Of a stretch of DNA of 64,000 nucleotides, positions 17,081 to 26,384 are shown piece after piece (position 1 is the first letter of the stretch; each line of letters starts with the position of its first letter). The translations under genes were made by a program, and so were the position numbers. The stretch comes from Streptomyces maremycinicus (GTDB lineage Bacteria > Actinomycetota > Actinomycetes > Streptomycetales > Streptomycetaceae): positions 116,293-180,292 of the forward strand of contig NZ_BBYG01000024.1 of the NCBI RefSeq assembly GCF_001184025.1. The letters are read 5' to 3'. Under the pieces are notes generated by a model. It searched no databases. It saw only the letters and a list, made by a program, of their open reading frames with translations, and was not told the origin of the DNA.

Positions 17081-18142
17081 TCAGGCGTTGCGGTAGGCGA
17101 CCCGGTGGGCCATGGCGGTCAGTTCGTCGCGCCATGCCTGCGGGACGGGGGCGTCGGCAATGGCCTTGCAGCCGCGTTCGACGAGGCCCGCGATGTGCTG
17201 TTCGACGTCGTCGGGGACGCCGGTGTCCACGAGGCGGCGGCGCACCTCGTCGGGGGTGTGGCCGGCCTCGGTGATCAGGCGGTGGATGTGTTCGTCGCGC
17301 TGCATCGCCCAGCCCAGCAGCAGCGTCATCTTGTGCTGGGTGAAGTCCAGGCCGGCGGGCTTGCCGGTGTCGGCGGAGTCGCCGAAGGCGTCCAGGAGGT
17401 CGTCGCGCAGCTGGAAGGCCTCGCCCACCGCCTCGCCGTACTCGGTGAAGGCGGCGGCCAGTTCACGGTGCCCGGCCGCGCTCGCGCCCACCACCAGGGG
17501 GCGGTGGATGGTGTAGCGGCCGGACTTGATCAGGGCGATCCAGCGCGAGAGCTCGGGATCGACGGAGAACTCGGCGGCCGCGGCGACGTCCATGTACTGG
17601 CCGATCATCACTTCCGAGCGCAGCTTGTGCCATTCGGCGACGGCCGTGCGCGGGGCCCCGGACATCAGCTCGTCCGAGTAGACCAGCGCCAGGTCGCCGA
17701 CGAGGAGGGCGACGCCCTCGCCGAAGCGGCGTGACTCCCCCTGCCATCCGCGGCCGGCGTGCAGCGCGGTGTGCTTGGCGTGGACGGTGGGCAGGCCGCG
17801 GCGTGTGTCGGAGTCGTCCAGGACGTCGTCGTGGATGAGGGCGGAGATGTGCAGCATCTCCAGGGCCGCGGCGGCCTCGACGATCCCGGGGTCGTCCGGG
17901 TCGCCGCCCGCGGCGAGGTAGCCGGCGATGCAGAAGGCCGGACGGATGCGTTTGCCGCCCGACGCGGTCAGTTCCGACAGCGCGTCGATGGCGACGACCG
18001 CCCGTTCGTTCACTTCGGCCCACTCCTCGCGCTCGGCCGCGAGGAAGGAGCGCAGCCGGTCCTCGACGCGCTCCAGCAGGTCGCTGCTGGTGCGGCGGGC
18101 GGCGGCCTCGGGGCCGGACCGGGTGGTCAGGTCCGTAGTCAC
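17081..18142 (-). CDS. Trans-isoprenyl diphosphate synthase, catalytically intact
   Basis: The 353-residue protein has GGKRIRPAFCIAGYLAAGG, the first aspartate-rich motif in HISALIHDDVLDDSDTRRG, the conserved KSGRYTIHRP segment, and the second motif QLRDDLLDAFGDS. It should condense IPP with DMAPP or longer allylic diphosphates; it is the best candidate for supplying GPP or FPP to the aromatic prenyltransferase. The GTG at 18142 (VTTDLTTRSG) has TGAGGAGACCCGT upstream. The protein is closely related to the motif-less homologue at 10776-11678. It is transcribed in the same direction as the mevalonate genes, but lies apart from them. Confidence 0.9.
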   Translation of the reverse strand: MTTDLTTRSGPEAAARRTSSDLLERVEDRLRSFLAAEREEWAEVNERAVVAIDALSELTASGGKRIRPAFCIAGYLAAGGDPDDPGIVEAAAALEMLHISALIHDDVLDDSDTRRGLPTVHAKHTALHAGRGWQGESRRFGEGVALLVGDLALVYSDELMSGAPRTAVAEWHKLRSEVMIGQYMDVAAAAEFSVDPELSRWIALIKSGRYTIHRPLVVGASAAGHRELAAAFTEYGEAVGEAFQLRDDLLDAFGDSADTGKPAGLDFTQHKMTLLLGWAMQRDEHIHRLITEAGHTPDEVRRRLVDTGVPDDVEQHIAGLVERGCKAIADAPVPQAWRDELTAMAHRVAYRNA

Positions 18143-18907
18143 ACGGGTCTCCTCAGGTAGGTGTACGGGCGCCGGTGGCGGGCACCGGGGTGACGTCGCG
18201 GGAGCTCCCCCGCCCGGGGTCAGGCCGCGGGCCGCGCAGGGCGGCGGCCCGCGGCCGGGAGCCGGAAGCGGGGGCGGGAGGTCGGGCTCGGGCCCGGTGC
18301 GAGGCGGGTACGGGAACGGCTGCGGAACGCCCGACGAGGCGGGTACGGAACGGCTGCGAAGCGCCCGCGGGACGCCCGGCGGGGCGACTGCGGGACAGTC
18401 GGCAGGCAGCCCGCGGGGCGGGCAAGAGGACGCCCGGCGGGGCAGGTGCGGGACGCCCGGCAAGGCGGCTGCGGGGTGGGTGTGGGGCGCCCGGCGGGGT
18501 GGGTGCGGGGCGAGCCTGGAGTTCCCCTTTAGGGGCGATCGATTGCGAATGGTGCGCGTTGACACCCTCATTTGCGCCATGGAAGTCTCCCCAGTGCACC
18601 CATAGTTACCTCTGGGCAGCAATCGGGGGGTCGGAACGCACATGACGTGCTCAGTCCGCTGAACACTGAATACATCGAAGCCGGTACCCGCCGGGCCGGA
18701 TCCGCACTCTCTGCCGGAATTCACCGGCGCAGACCATCCGGTCATCACCGCGGTTTTCCCTTTCCGCGGGTCCCGGCGCGGGATCCGGCAGCGGCACCCC
18801 CCTTTTTTTGTTGAGGGTCACCGATCCGACATCGAATACAGCGATCAGCACGGTGAAGTGACGGATCCGTGCCGGTCGCAGGGCGAGCCACCTCATGAAG
18901 GAGATTC
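18143..18907. other. Divergent intergenic region with G-rich repeats and a T-tract
   Basis: This region separates the prenyl synthase (minus) and the OvmZ-like gene (plus). Imperfect 15-25 bp repeats around gcgggacgcccggcggggc fill 18290-18510. Nearer the plus-strand gene the sequence becomes more AT-rich, with TTGACA at 18559-18564 but no good -10, and ccccccttttttt near 18799. No gene is supported. Confidence 0.5.
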
Positions 18908-19537
18908 ATGGAGTTTCACGCATGCCCCCAGGACCACACCCCAGCACTCCGCGCGGCCGCCGGGTCCGTCCTCTGCGTCCCGTGTATCAGGCAGGTGGAG
19001 GGCAGCCTGCGCACGCTTCCCGGGCTGTACCAGGAGAGTCTGCACAACGTATCCCCCATATCCAGGCGGCTGAGCCAGACGAAGGTGTCCGGGAGCCGCA
19101 GCAGGGATCATCTGAACCTGACGGCACTCGACGCCCGGCACAACATCCTCGCCATTCTCGAGTCGTGGTCGGGATTCGTTGCGGAAAAACTCGGAAAAGC
19201 CGCCCCGCAGCGCGGTGTCGCCCAGATGGCGCGGTTTCTGCTGACCCATCTGGAGTGGCTCACGGCCCAGCCGGCGGCCGCCGACTTCGCGGACGAGATG
19301 GAGGCGCTGCGGGCTGAACTGCTGTGCACCGTCGATCCGGGTCCCGGGGATTTCCGCGCCCTCATCACGGATTGCTTCGTGGACAACTGCCCGGGAACGA
19401 TCAGCACGTCGTCGCAGAGCGTCCCGGCCGCGGGAAGGGGCAGCATCGGCTGCTCGTCCGGGCACACCTGGGACATGCACGAGTGGATCACTCTGCGGCC
19501 GCTGATGGAGCGGCGGCGCAAGGCGGTCAGCGCATGA
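18908..19537 (+). CDS. OvmZ-like protein of unknown, possibly regulatory function
   Basis: The 209-residue protein resembles the OvmZ-type proteins found beside some Streptomyces polyketide clusters (recalled, not searched). It has a CVPCIRQVE Cys pair near residues 23-31, a central helical region LDARHNILAILESWSGFVAEKLG, and a C-terminal segment with CSSGHTWDMHEW, so Cys and His residues could bind a metal. The ATG at 18908 follows GAAGGAGATTC, an excellent ribosome site. It overlaps the next small HTH gene by 4 bp (ATGA), and the two probably act together. Confidence 0.65.
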   Translation: MEFHACPQDHTPALRAAAGSVLCVPCIRQVEGSLRTLPGLYQESLHNVSPISRRLSQTKVSGSRSRDHLNLTALDARHNILAILESWSGFVAEKLGKAAPQRGVAQMARFLLTHLEWLTAQPAAADFADEMEALRAELLCTVDPGPGDFRALITDCFVDNCPGTISTSSQSVPAAGRGSIGCSSGHTWDMHEWITLRPLMERRRKAVSA

Positions 19538-19716
19538 CCAGACCGCCGCGTCACCGTCTCGTTCCCACCAATGTGGCCGCCCTGGCGGCGGGGGTGTCCG
19601 AGGCGACCATCCGCAAGTGGGTGAGCCGCGGGAAGATCACCCGCTACGGCACGCCGGGGCGCTCGGAGTTCGACATCGACGAGCTCACGCAGATCGCGCT
19701 GCGCCGCCGCCCCTGA
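19534..19716 (+). CDS. Small helix-turn-helix protein (MerR/excisionase-like)
   Basis: This 60-residue protein is essentially one DNA-binding domain: NVAALAAGVSEATIRKWVSR is a MerR/excisionase-type helix-turn-helix and GKITRYGTPGRSEFDIDEL is the following wing. The start codon overlaps the stop of the OvmZ-like gene (ATGA). A partnership in which the larger protein modulates this small DNA-binding protein is plausible but inferred. Confidence 0.75.
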   Translation: MTRPPRHRLVPTNVAALAAGVSEATIRKWVSRGKITRYGTPGRSEFDIDELTQIALRRRP

Positions 19717-19966
19717 CCCTGACCCTGACGCCGTTGCCGACGACGCCGACGACGCCGTCGCCGCACAGGCAGGCACCCGGGTCCGTGATGTGCACGCAGG
19801 TCGGCGGGGTATCTGCGGGCACGGCCACGCGGGCTGCGGGCTGCGGGCGTCCCGGGACGGCGTCGTCGTACGACCGATGCCCGGTGAGCCGTGGCCGGTG
19901 GCCGGTCGGCCGGCGGCCCGGCCGGGGACGGCGGGCCGTTAGGCGCTGTCCACGGACGGCGGGCCG

Positions 19967-21442
19967 TCAAACGCTGTCCGCGGGCGGCAGCCGCCGGGTC
20001 AGGGCGCGGTCGGTCAGTGCGCCGGCGGCTCCGGTGTAGGCCCGCGGGTCGAACAGGTCGCCGAGCGCGCTCGCGCCGAGGGCGGCGGCTGCCCGGCCGT
20101 CGCGGGCGAGGAGGTCGGCGAGGGCCTCGCCGGTGCGCGCCGAGCGGGCCGAGGCCTCGTTGAGCAGCCGGCGTGCCTCGGTCTTGCCCAGCAGCGGGGC
20201 CAGGACGGCGGCGACCCGTTCGGAGACGATCTGCCCTGCCGTGAGCGCGGTGTTGGCGTGCATGCGGCGCGGGTCCACCGACAGCTGTCCGGTCAGTTCG
20301 ACCGCCTGGTGGGCCGCTCCCCCGGCCAGCCGCAGCAGGGCGCGCAGGGGTTCCCATTCGGCGTGCCAGGCGCCGGCGGAGCGTTCGTCCTCGCTGGGCA
20401 TGCAGGCCAGGACGGTCGCGGCGAGCTGGGGTGCCTGGAGGGCGGCGGAGCGGACGGCGGTCGCGAGCACGGGGTTGCGTTTGTGGGGCATGGCCGAGGA
20501 CGCGCCGCGGCCGCCGGGCGCCGGCTCGTGCACCTCGGCGGTCTCGGTGCGGGTCAGGCTGAGCACGTCGACGGCGATCTTGCCGAGGGCGCCGCACACG
20601 AACGCGGCCGTGGTGGCCACGTCCACCACCGGGGTGCGCAGCACGTGCCAGGGCATCAGGGGGGCGCTCAGGCCGAGTTCGGCCGCGAACGCCTCGGTCA
20701 GCTCGGTGACGTAGGCGGCGGGGTCGGCGCCGGGCGCGTGCTGGAGGTAGCCGGCCAGGGTGCCGGCGGCGCCGCCGAGCTGGACGGGCAGTCCGCGGGC
20801 GCCGAGGTCGTCGAGTTTGCCGATCGCGTCCAGGACGAGGTGGCGCCAGCCGGCCGCCTTGAGGCCGAAGGTCGTCGGGACCGCGTGCAGGGCCAGGGTG
20901 CGGCCCGCCATCAGTGTGTCGCGGTGCTCCGCGGCGAGGGCGGCCAGTGCCTGTTCGACCCGGGCCAGGTCGGCGCGGATCAGGCGCAGGGTGCGGTGGG
21001 CCACCAGGATGCTCGCCGTGTCGAGGATGTCCTGGCTGGTGGAGCCGCGGTGCACGAAGGCGGCGGCCTGCGGGTCGCGGGCCGCGACCAGTGCGGTGAA
21101 CTCCCGTACCAGCGCCACCACCGGGTTGGCGGACTCGCGGGCCTGGCGGGCCAGGGAGAGCAGGTCCAGGTCCTCGGCGCGCGCCGAGGCGGTGATCACC
21201 CGGGCGGCGCCCGCGGGCACGGTGCCGAGCCGGGCCTGCGCCCGGCTCAGTGCCGCCTCGGCGTCCAGCATGGCCTGGAGCCACGCCCCGTCGGACACCG
21301 CGGCCGCGGCGGGGGTGCCCGCCCAGACCGGCGCGAGCAGACCGGAGTCCAGCAGACCGGAGTCCGGCTGCGTCACGGCGGCGGACGCATCTGCGCCTGC
21401 GTCTGCGGCGGTGTCCGCGGTGCGGGTGGTGTCAGTGGACAT
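19967..21442 (-). CDS. creD: CreD-like nitrosuccinate lyase (fumarase/aspartase superfamily)
   Basis: The 491-residue protein has the superfamily hallmarks: HRGSTSQDILDTA with the catalytic His-Ser region, GGAAGTLAGY, and the mobile loop GASSAMPHKRNPV. Close relatives include 3-carboxymuconate cycloisomerase and adenylosuccinate lyase. The partner immediately upstream is a CreE-like flavoenzyme, and that pairing points to CreD, which releases nitrous acid from nitrosuccinate and leaves fumarate. The two genes overlap by 11 bp. The first 35 residues are Ala/Thr/Asp-rich and probably disordered. The stop lies beside a short direct repeat (cggcgggccgt, at 19929 and 19957). Confidence 0.8.
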   Translation of the reverse strand: MSTDTTRTADTAADAGADASAAVTQPDSGLLDSGLLAPVWAGTPAAAAVSDGAWLQAMLDAEAALSRAQARLGTVPAGAARVITASARAEDLDLLSLARQARESANPVVALVREFTALVAARDPQAAAFVHRGSTSQDILDTASILVAHRTLRLIRADLARVEQALAALAAEHRDTLMAGRTLALHAVPTTFGLKAAGWRHLVLDAIGKLDDLGARGLPVQLGGAAGTLAGYLQHAPGADPAAYVTELTEAFAAELGLSAPLMPWHVLRTPVVDVATTAAFVCGALGKIAVDVLSLTRTETAEVHEPAPGGRGASSAMPHKRNPVLATAVRSAALQAPQLAATVLACMPSEDERSAGAWHAEWEPLRALLRLAGGAAHQAVELTGQLSVDPRRMHANTALTAGQIVSERVAAVLAPLLGKTEARRLLNEASARSARTGEALADLLARDGRAAAALGASALGDLFDPRAYTGAAGALTDRALTRRLPPADSV

Positions 21443-23429
21443 GGGTGAGTCCTTGGTGTGGATGCGCGGGGGCCGGGCCGCCGTCGGTGGCGGTGTGCTC
21501 CCCCGTGCCGGGCAGGACGGCGCCGGCGCAGACGAGGGCGGCGCGGGCGATGGCGTCGGAGTCGGTGAGGGTGACGGAGTTGACGCCGGGGCGGATGCCC
21601 GCGGCGGTCACCCAGTGCACCGATTCGGTGGGCACGCCGAAGGCGAACCGGCGCGGGTGGGGCCGTCCGGCGGCGTCGATGAGGCGGAACGGGCGCGGGG
21701 TGACGGCCAGTCCGTCGGTCTGGTGGCTGCCGGCCGGGCGGGTGCGGATGCGGTAGGCGGTGCACTGGCCGGTGGCCAGCAGGTGCTGGAGGAGGGGGTC
21801 GGCGGTGCGGCTGAGGGTGATCTCGGGCAGGCGGGCCTCGACGAGGGCGTCCACCCGCACGGTGGAGCCGGGCACCAGGGGTGAGTGGACGGTGTATCCG
21901 GTGGGGCCGGGGTGGACCTGGACGGCCGGGCCGACGACGTGCAGGACGCCGGCCTCGATCAGCGCGATCATCTCCTCGACGCGCCGGGCGGGCGGGCCGA
22001 TGGAGAGGTAGGCGTTGAGCGGGGTGTACCAGTTGTCCAGGTCGCTGCGGTAGGAGTCGCCGTGCAGGCCGCCGTGGTCGACGGCGAGGCGGATCTCGTT
22101 GCGCAGGTCGCGCAGGACGTCGAGGGCGGCCTTGAGGGGGCCGCTGACGTTGCCGCAGTGGGCTTCGGCGACGTCTTCGCGCAGGTGGTCCAGGAGCCAG
22201 CCGGTGAAGTCGTCGGGGCCGGTGAACTCGCGGTCGCGCCAGGGGCGGGCGATGAGTTCCCAGTCCCAGCGGTCCTTCTCGCCGATGCCGTAGGCGGCGA
22301 TGACGGCGTCGGTGTGCTGCTGGTGGAATCCGGCGGCCAGGTAGTCGTCCTGGAACTGCTGGGCCTCGCGGGTGTAGCCGCGGGAGATGAGCAGGGTGCG
22401 GTAGTAGACGGCCTCGACCTCGCGGGAGATCAGCGGCCACAGCTGGGTCCTGAAGTCCAGGCCGGTGCCGGCGTGGGTGCGGCGCAGGCGGGCGATGGTC
22501 TCGGCGGTGAGCAGGAGCGGTTCGTGGCGGCCGTGGGGGCCTTTCTCGTTCTCGCCGCGGGCCTGGTAGGGCACGCCGCGCCGGGAGGCGGCGTAGATCT
22601 GCGGTTCGGCTCCGGCGGGGTGGTAGACGAGGCGGCCGCTGACGCGGGAGAAGGTGCCGCCGCGGCCGGCGGTGAGTTCGGTGAGGTGGTCGAAGAAGTT
22701 CAGGCCGAGGCCGCGCAGCAGGACGGGGGCGGCGGGGGGCAGGACGTCCAGGTCGACGTCGGCGGGGTTGGCGGGCGCGATGTAGAGCAGTCCGGCCTGG
22801 CGGGCCCGGGCGGCGAAGTCGCGTTCGGCGCTGTCCGCGCGGACCGGGAGGTGTCCCTGGCACAGGATGACCGCGTCCAGGCCGTCCAGGACGGTGCCGT
22901 CGTCGAGGGTCACCCGCTGGAGTGCCAGGTCCCCGGTGTCGGGGTCGTCGTCGAGGGCGACGGCGAGGCGGGGGTGGGTGCTGACGGTCAGTGCGGCGGG
23001 GGCGGCGTCGATGACGCGCTGGTAGGCCCAGCGCAGGTAGCGGCCGTAGAAGGCGCGGGTGGGGTAGGTGTCGGAGTCGAGGCGGCGGGCCTCGGCGAGG
23101 GCTTCGGCGGGGTGGTCGTCGCCGAACGCGCCGGCGACGAGGGCGAGGGCCCATTCGTGCAGGCTGGGGCCGGGCTCCAGGGGGCCGCGCAGGTCCACGC
23201 TGGCGTCGGTGAACACCGATATCTGTCCGGCCACGGTGTTCATGAGCAGGTGGCGGGACTGGTCGGTGCGCCACACCTTGCCGGGGCCGGGCGGGTAGGG
23301 GTCGACGATGTGAAGGTGGAGGGTGCTGTTCTCGGGCTGTGAGCGGAGGTTGGCGCACAGCCGCTCGAGAACCGAGAGTCCGCGCGGTCCGGCGCCGATC
23401 ACGCACACGGAGCGATGTCTCGTTGTCAT
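21432..23429 (-). CDS. creE: CreE-like FAD-dependent L-aspartate N-monooxygenase
   Basis: The 665-residue protein begins with the dinucleotide fold CVIGAGPRGLSVLERL and has the VDPYPPGPGKVWRTDQ stretch of the large FAD-NAD(P)-binding family (PF13454 type) to which CreE belongs. CreE oxidises L-aspartate in steps to nitrosuccinate; the following lyase gene then makes nitrite. The ATG at 23429 is preceded by AACAGGAAAC. The gene lies 88 bp downstream of the NphT7-type gene and overlaps the lyase gene, so nitrite production appears wired to the terpenoid operon. Function is inferred from family and pairing; single-gene annotation would only give a FAD/NAD(P)-binding protein. Confidence 0.8.
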   Translation of the reverse strand: MTTRHRSVCVIGAGPRGLSVLERLCANLRSQPENSTLHLHIVDPYPPGPGKVWRTDQSRHLLMNTVAGQISVFTDASVDLRGPLEPGPSLHEWALALVAGAFGDDHPAEALAEARRLDSDTYPTRAFYGRYLRWAYQRVIDAAPAALTVSTHPRLAVALDDDPDTGDLALQRVTLDDGTVLDGLDAVILCQGHLPVRADSAERDFAARARQAGLLYIAPANPADVDLDVLPPAAPVLLRGLGLNFFDHLTELTAGRGGTFSRVSGRLVYHPAGAEPQIYAASRRGVPYQARGENEKGPHGRHEPLLLTAETIARLRRTHAGTGLDFRTQLWPLISREVEAVYYRTLLISRGYTREAQQFQDDYLAAGFHQQHTDAVIAAYGIGEKDRWDWELIARPWRDREFTGPDDFTGWLLDHLREDVAEAHCGNVSGPLKAALDVLRDLRNEIRLAVDHGGLHGDSYRSDLDNWYTPLNAYLSIGPPARRVEEMIALIEAGVLHVVGPAVQVHPGPTGYTVHSPLVPGSTVRVDALVEARLPEITLSRTADPLLQHLLATGQCTAYRIRTRPAGSHQTDGLAVTPRPFRLIDAAGRPHPRRFAFGVPTESVHWVTAAGIRPGVNSVTLTDSDAIARAALVCAGAVLPGTGEHTATDGGPAPAHPHQGLTHVH

Positions 23430-23517
23430 GTTTCCTGTTTCTGCCGATGTCGAGCAACAGAGCGAGGGCCGCTGGGTGCGGGGCCGGCGGGGTTGTGGGG
23501 GACGCCTGTGGCCCCCT

Positions 23518-24495
23518 TCACCACTCGAGCAGCGCGAACCCGGCCGCCATGCCTCCGCCGAAGCCGGCGAGGAGGATCAGCTCGCCCGGGCGGAAGGCGC
23601 CCTGGCGGGCGGCTTCGTCCAGGGTGATCGGGATGGAGGCGGCGCCGGTGTTGCCGTAGCGGGTCAGCGTCAGGTGCATGGTGGCGCGGGACAGGGCCAG
23701 TTCGGCGAAGACGGTGTCGAGCATGACGCCGTTGGCCTGGTGCGGGACGAAGTGGCTGATGTCGTCGGGGGCGACGCCGGCTTCGTGCAGGAACTGCTTG
23801 GTCAGCGGCGGCAGGCGGTCCTCGACGAAGCTGCGTACGGCGCGGCCGTCCATCGTGAAGTACTGCCGGCCGGCGTCGAGGGTGTGCTGGTCCAGGGGCA
23901 GTCTGCTACCGCCGCCGGGTACCTGGATCAGGTGCGCCAGTTCACCGAAGGTGTGGTGGGCGGCGTGCCGGATGCGGGCGCCGTGGCCGGTGCGGCCCAG
24001 TACCATCGCGCCCGCGCCGTCGCCGAACAGGACGACGGTCCTGCGGTCGTGGGGGTCCAGGATGCGGGAGTAGACGTCCGCGCCGATGACCAGGGCGTGG
24101 CCGCCGCGGCGGGCGAGGACGCCCTCGACGGCGGTGAGCGCGAAGACCTCGCCGGAGCAGACGGCGTTGAGGTCGAAGGCGGCGGCGTCGGTGGCGCCGA
24201 GGTGGTGCTGGACGTAGGCGGCGGTGGGCGGCTGGGGCCGGTCGGGGGTGGAGGTGGCGACCACGATCACGGTGAGCTGGTCGGCGGTGATGCCGGCCGA
24301 CTCCAGCGCGGCCCGTCCGGCGGCCGTGGCCAGGTCGGAGGTGGCCTGGTCGGCGGCGGCCCAGCGGCGTTCGCGGATCGCGGTCTTGCGGATGACCCAG
24401 GCGTCGTCGACCGCGGCCGCCGCGCCGACCTCGTCGTTGGAGACAACCCGGTCCGGCACAAAGGCACCGGTGCCGAGGATCGCTGTGTCGGTCAT
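23518..24495 (-). CDS. nphT7: Acetoacetyl-CoA synthase, NphT7 type (KAS III family)
   Basis: The 325-residue protein closely resembles NphT7 of Streptomyces sp. CL190 as I remember it (VPDRVVSNDEVGA, DQATSDLATAAGRAAL, TSTPDRPQPPTAAYVQHHL). The catalytic Cys is in NAVCSGEVF (Cys113), His in HFVPHQANG and Asn in YGNTGAASI, the full KAS III triad. NphT7 condenses acetyl-CoA with malonyl-CoA to acetoacetyl-CoA, which drives flux into the mevalonate pathway irreversibly. It follows HMG-CoA synthase on the same strand but is separated by 710 bp of repeats. Confidence 0.93.
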   Translation of the reverse strand: MTDTAILGTGAFVPDRVVSNDEVGAAAAVDDAWVIRKTAIRERRWAAADQATSDLATAAGRAALESAGITADQLTVIVVATSTPDRPQPPTAAYVQHHLGATDAAAFDLNAVCSGEVFALTAVEGVLARRGGHALVIGADVYSRILDPHDRRTVVLFGDGAGAMVLGRTGHGARIRHAAHHTFGELAHLIQVPGGGSRLPLDQHTLDAGRQYFTMDGRAVRSFVEDRLPPLTKQFLHEAGVAPDDISHFVPHQANGVMLDTVFAELALSRATMHLTLTRYGNTGAASIPITLDEAARQGAFRPGELILLAGFGGGMAAGFALLEW

Positions 24496-25205
24496 GCGCC
24501 TGCCCTCCCCTCACTGTGGTGGTGGTGCGTTGTGGGTGTGCCGGCTGTGCGGCCGGCCGGCGGGTGCGCGGCCGTGACCGTCCGGTCGGCGGGGCAGCCC
24601 GCGCGGGCTGCCGCTTAGTCGTTCACGGGTGCGTGCGGTGCGGTGGCCGCCGCACCCTCCGGGCGGCGGTCCCCCAAGGCGGCGGGCCGGCCCCGGGGGC
24701 GCTGCGGGGCGCCTTCCAGGGCGGCGGGCCGGACCCCCGGCGGGTGTGGCGGCCTCCGGGTACGGCGATTCGGGCTCCCCCCGGGGGGGCGTGGCGGCCG
24801 TCCTGGCGGTGATGCGGTCGGCCCGCCCTCGCGCGGGTGCGTGGGGGCGGGGCCGGGGCGGCCGTGGTCGGGCCGGTGCCGTGTCGGTGTCAGCGCCGGC
24901 ACCGACACCGGCACCGGCACTGGCACTGGCACCGGCACGGGTACTGGCACCGGTGGCCGGTATCCGTGCCGGGACGGTGTGGCTGTCCCGGTACGGGTAC
25001 CGGGAGCCGGTGCCGGTGTGGCGGTTGCCGGTTTCCGGTACCGGTAGGGCTGTGCCGGTGTGGCTGTCCCGGTACGGGTACCGGCTGCCGGTGCCGACTG
25101 CCCGCTGCCCGCTGCCCGCTGCCGGTGAGGCTGCGCCCGCTGCCGGTGAGGCTGCGCCCGCTGCCGGTGAGGCTGCGCCGGGGCAGCGGCACCGCGGTGG
25201 TGGGG
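24496..25205. repeat. Repeat-rich insert between nphT7 and HMG-CoA synthase genes
   Basis: No gene is supported. The interval holds an alternating ggcaccggcactggcac run (24895-24960) and a 29-bp direct repeat at 24975-25003 and 25056-25084. The first copy of that repeat contains the inverted repeat tcccggtac-gg-gtaccggga (24986-25005), and ccggtaccgg lies between the copies. A 21-bp tandem triplet built on ccgctgccggtgaggctgcgc follows at about 25117-25179. The long minus-strand and plus-strand open frames here are low-complexity artefacts. Confidence 0.75.
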
Positions 25206-26381
25206 TCAGCGGGTTTCGTAGATGCGCTTGTGGGCGCGCAGGGCTGCCAGCCGGTAGGGGCCGGTGGTCTGGGCGGGGGTGGGGTGGTCGCCGCCGTCGG
25301 CGGGGAAGGAGCGCTGGTGCAGTGCGCGGTAGCGGGCGTAGTCGAGGCTCTCGCGGCGCTCGACGGCTTCGCGGTGTTCCTGGGTGCGCAGGTGGGCGCG
25401 GTAGCCGGGGACGACGGTCCCGGCGAAGAACTCCGCGACGCTGCCGGAACCGTAGCTGAGGAAGGCCACCGCCTGTCCGCTGAGGTCGTCGGCGTGGTCC
25501 AGGAGGGAGGCCAGGGCCAGGTAGACCGAGGCGGTGTAGCTGTTGCCGATGACGGTGTTGTAGGCGGTGGTCTGCGCGATGTCGCGGGCGACCCTGGCCT
25601 CGTCGGTGTCGTGGCCGTTGCTGTTCAGCAGGTGGCGGTGGGCCTTGTAGGCCATCTTCGTGAACGGCTGGTGGTAGCAGAAGGCGGCGAACTCGTCGAG
25701 TTTGCGGCCGCCTTGCTCGACGTAGTCCTTCCAGGTGCCTTCCACCGCCTGGAGGTAGGCGGTGATGGACTCCTGGCCGTCGACGAGGGCGGCCTCGCGG
25801 TAGTTGGGCCGCCAGAAGTCCATGACGTCGGCGGTGAACACGCCCGACGGTTCCTCGATGCGTACCAGGGCGGGGTCGGCGCCGACCAGCAGGGCGACGG
25901 CGGCCGCGCCCTGGGTGGCTTCGCCGGGGCTGTCCAGGTCGTACTTGGAGACGTCGCCGGCGATGACCAGGACGCGCTGGGCGGGGTCGCGGTGGACCAG
26001 GCCGATGGCGAACTGGAGGGCGGCGGTGGCCCCGTAGCAGGCCTGCTTGAGTTCGACGACGCGGGTGGCCGAGGGCAGGCCGAGCAGGGAGTGCACGTAC
26101 ACGCCGGCCGCTTTGGCCTGGTCGATCGAGGACTCGGTGGCGAAGATGACCGTCCGGATGCCGTCGCTGCCGTGCCGGGCGATCAGGGGCGCGGCGGCCG
26201 CGGCGCCCAGGGTGACGATGTCCTCGTCGGCGGCGGGCACGCTCATCGACCGCTGGCCGATGCCCAGGTGGTACTTGCCGATGTCGGTGCCGTTGTGGGC
26301 GGCGAGTTCGGTGTGCGGCAGGACGAACTCGGTGGTGGCGAACGACAGATCGTGGATTCCTACGGCGGAAGCGCTGGCCAT
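25206..26381 (-). CDS. mvaS: HMG-CoA synthase
   Basis: The 391-residue enzyme has the catalytic Cys115 in ELKQACYGATAAL, the general base Glu83 in ATESSIDQAKA, and the His-containing FCYHQPFTKMAYKA. It condenses acetoacetyl-CoA with acetyl-CoA to HMG-CoA. The length is normal for bacterial enzymes. The ATG at 26381 lies 3 bp after the HMG-CoA reductase stop, so the two are translated as a block. It is part of the minus-strand mevalonate operon in the same gene order as known Streptomyces clusters. Confidence 0.96.
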   Translation of the reverse strand: MASASAVGIHDLSFATTEFVLPHTELAAHNGTDIGKYHLGIGQRSMSVPAADEDIVTLGAAAAAPLIARHGSDGIRTVIFATESSIDQAKAAGVYVHSLLGLPSATRVVELKQACYGATAALQFAIGLVHRDPAQRVLVIAGDVSKYDLDSPGEATQGAAAVALLVGADPALVRIEEPSGVFTADVMDFWRPNYREAALVDGQESITAYLQAVEGTWKDYVEQGGRKLDEFAAFCYHQPFTKMAYKAHRHLLNSNGHDTDEARVARDIAQTTAYNTVIGNSYTASVYLALASLLDHADDLSGQAVAFLSYGSGSVAEFFAGTVVPGYRAHLRTQEHREAVERRESLDYARYRALHQRSFPADGGDHPTPAQTTGPYRLAALRAHKRIYETR

Positions 26382-26384
26382 TTC

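Noticed and set aside
18559..18587. TTGACA as a promoter for the OvmZ-like gene
   Set aside because: No acceptable -10 at 16-19 bp, and the distance to the start is about 320 bp.
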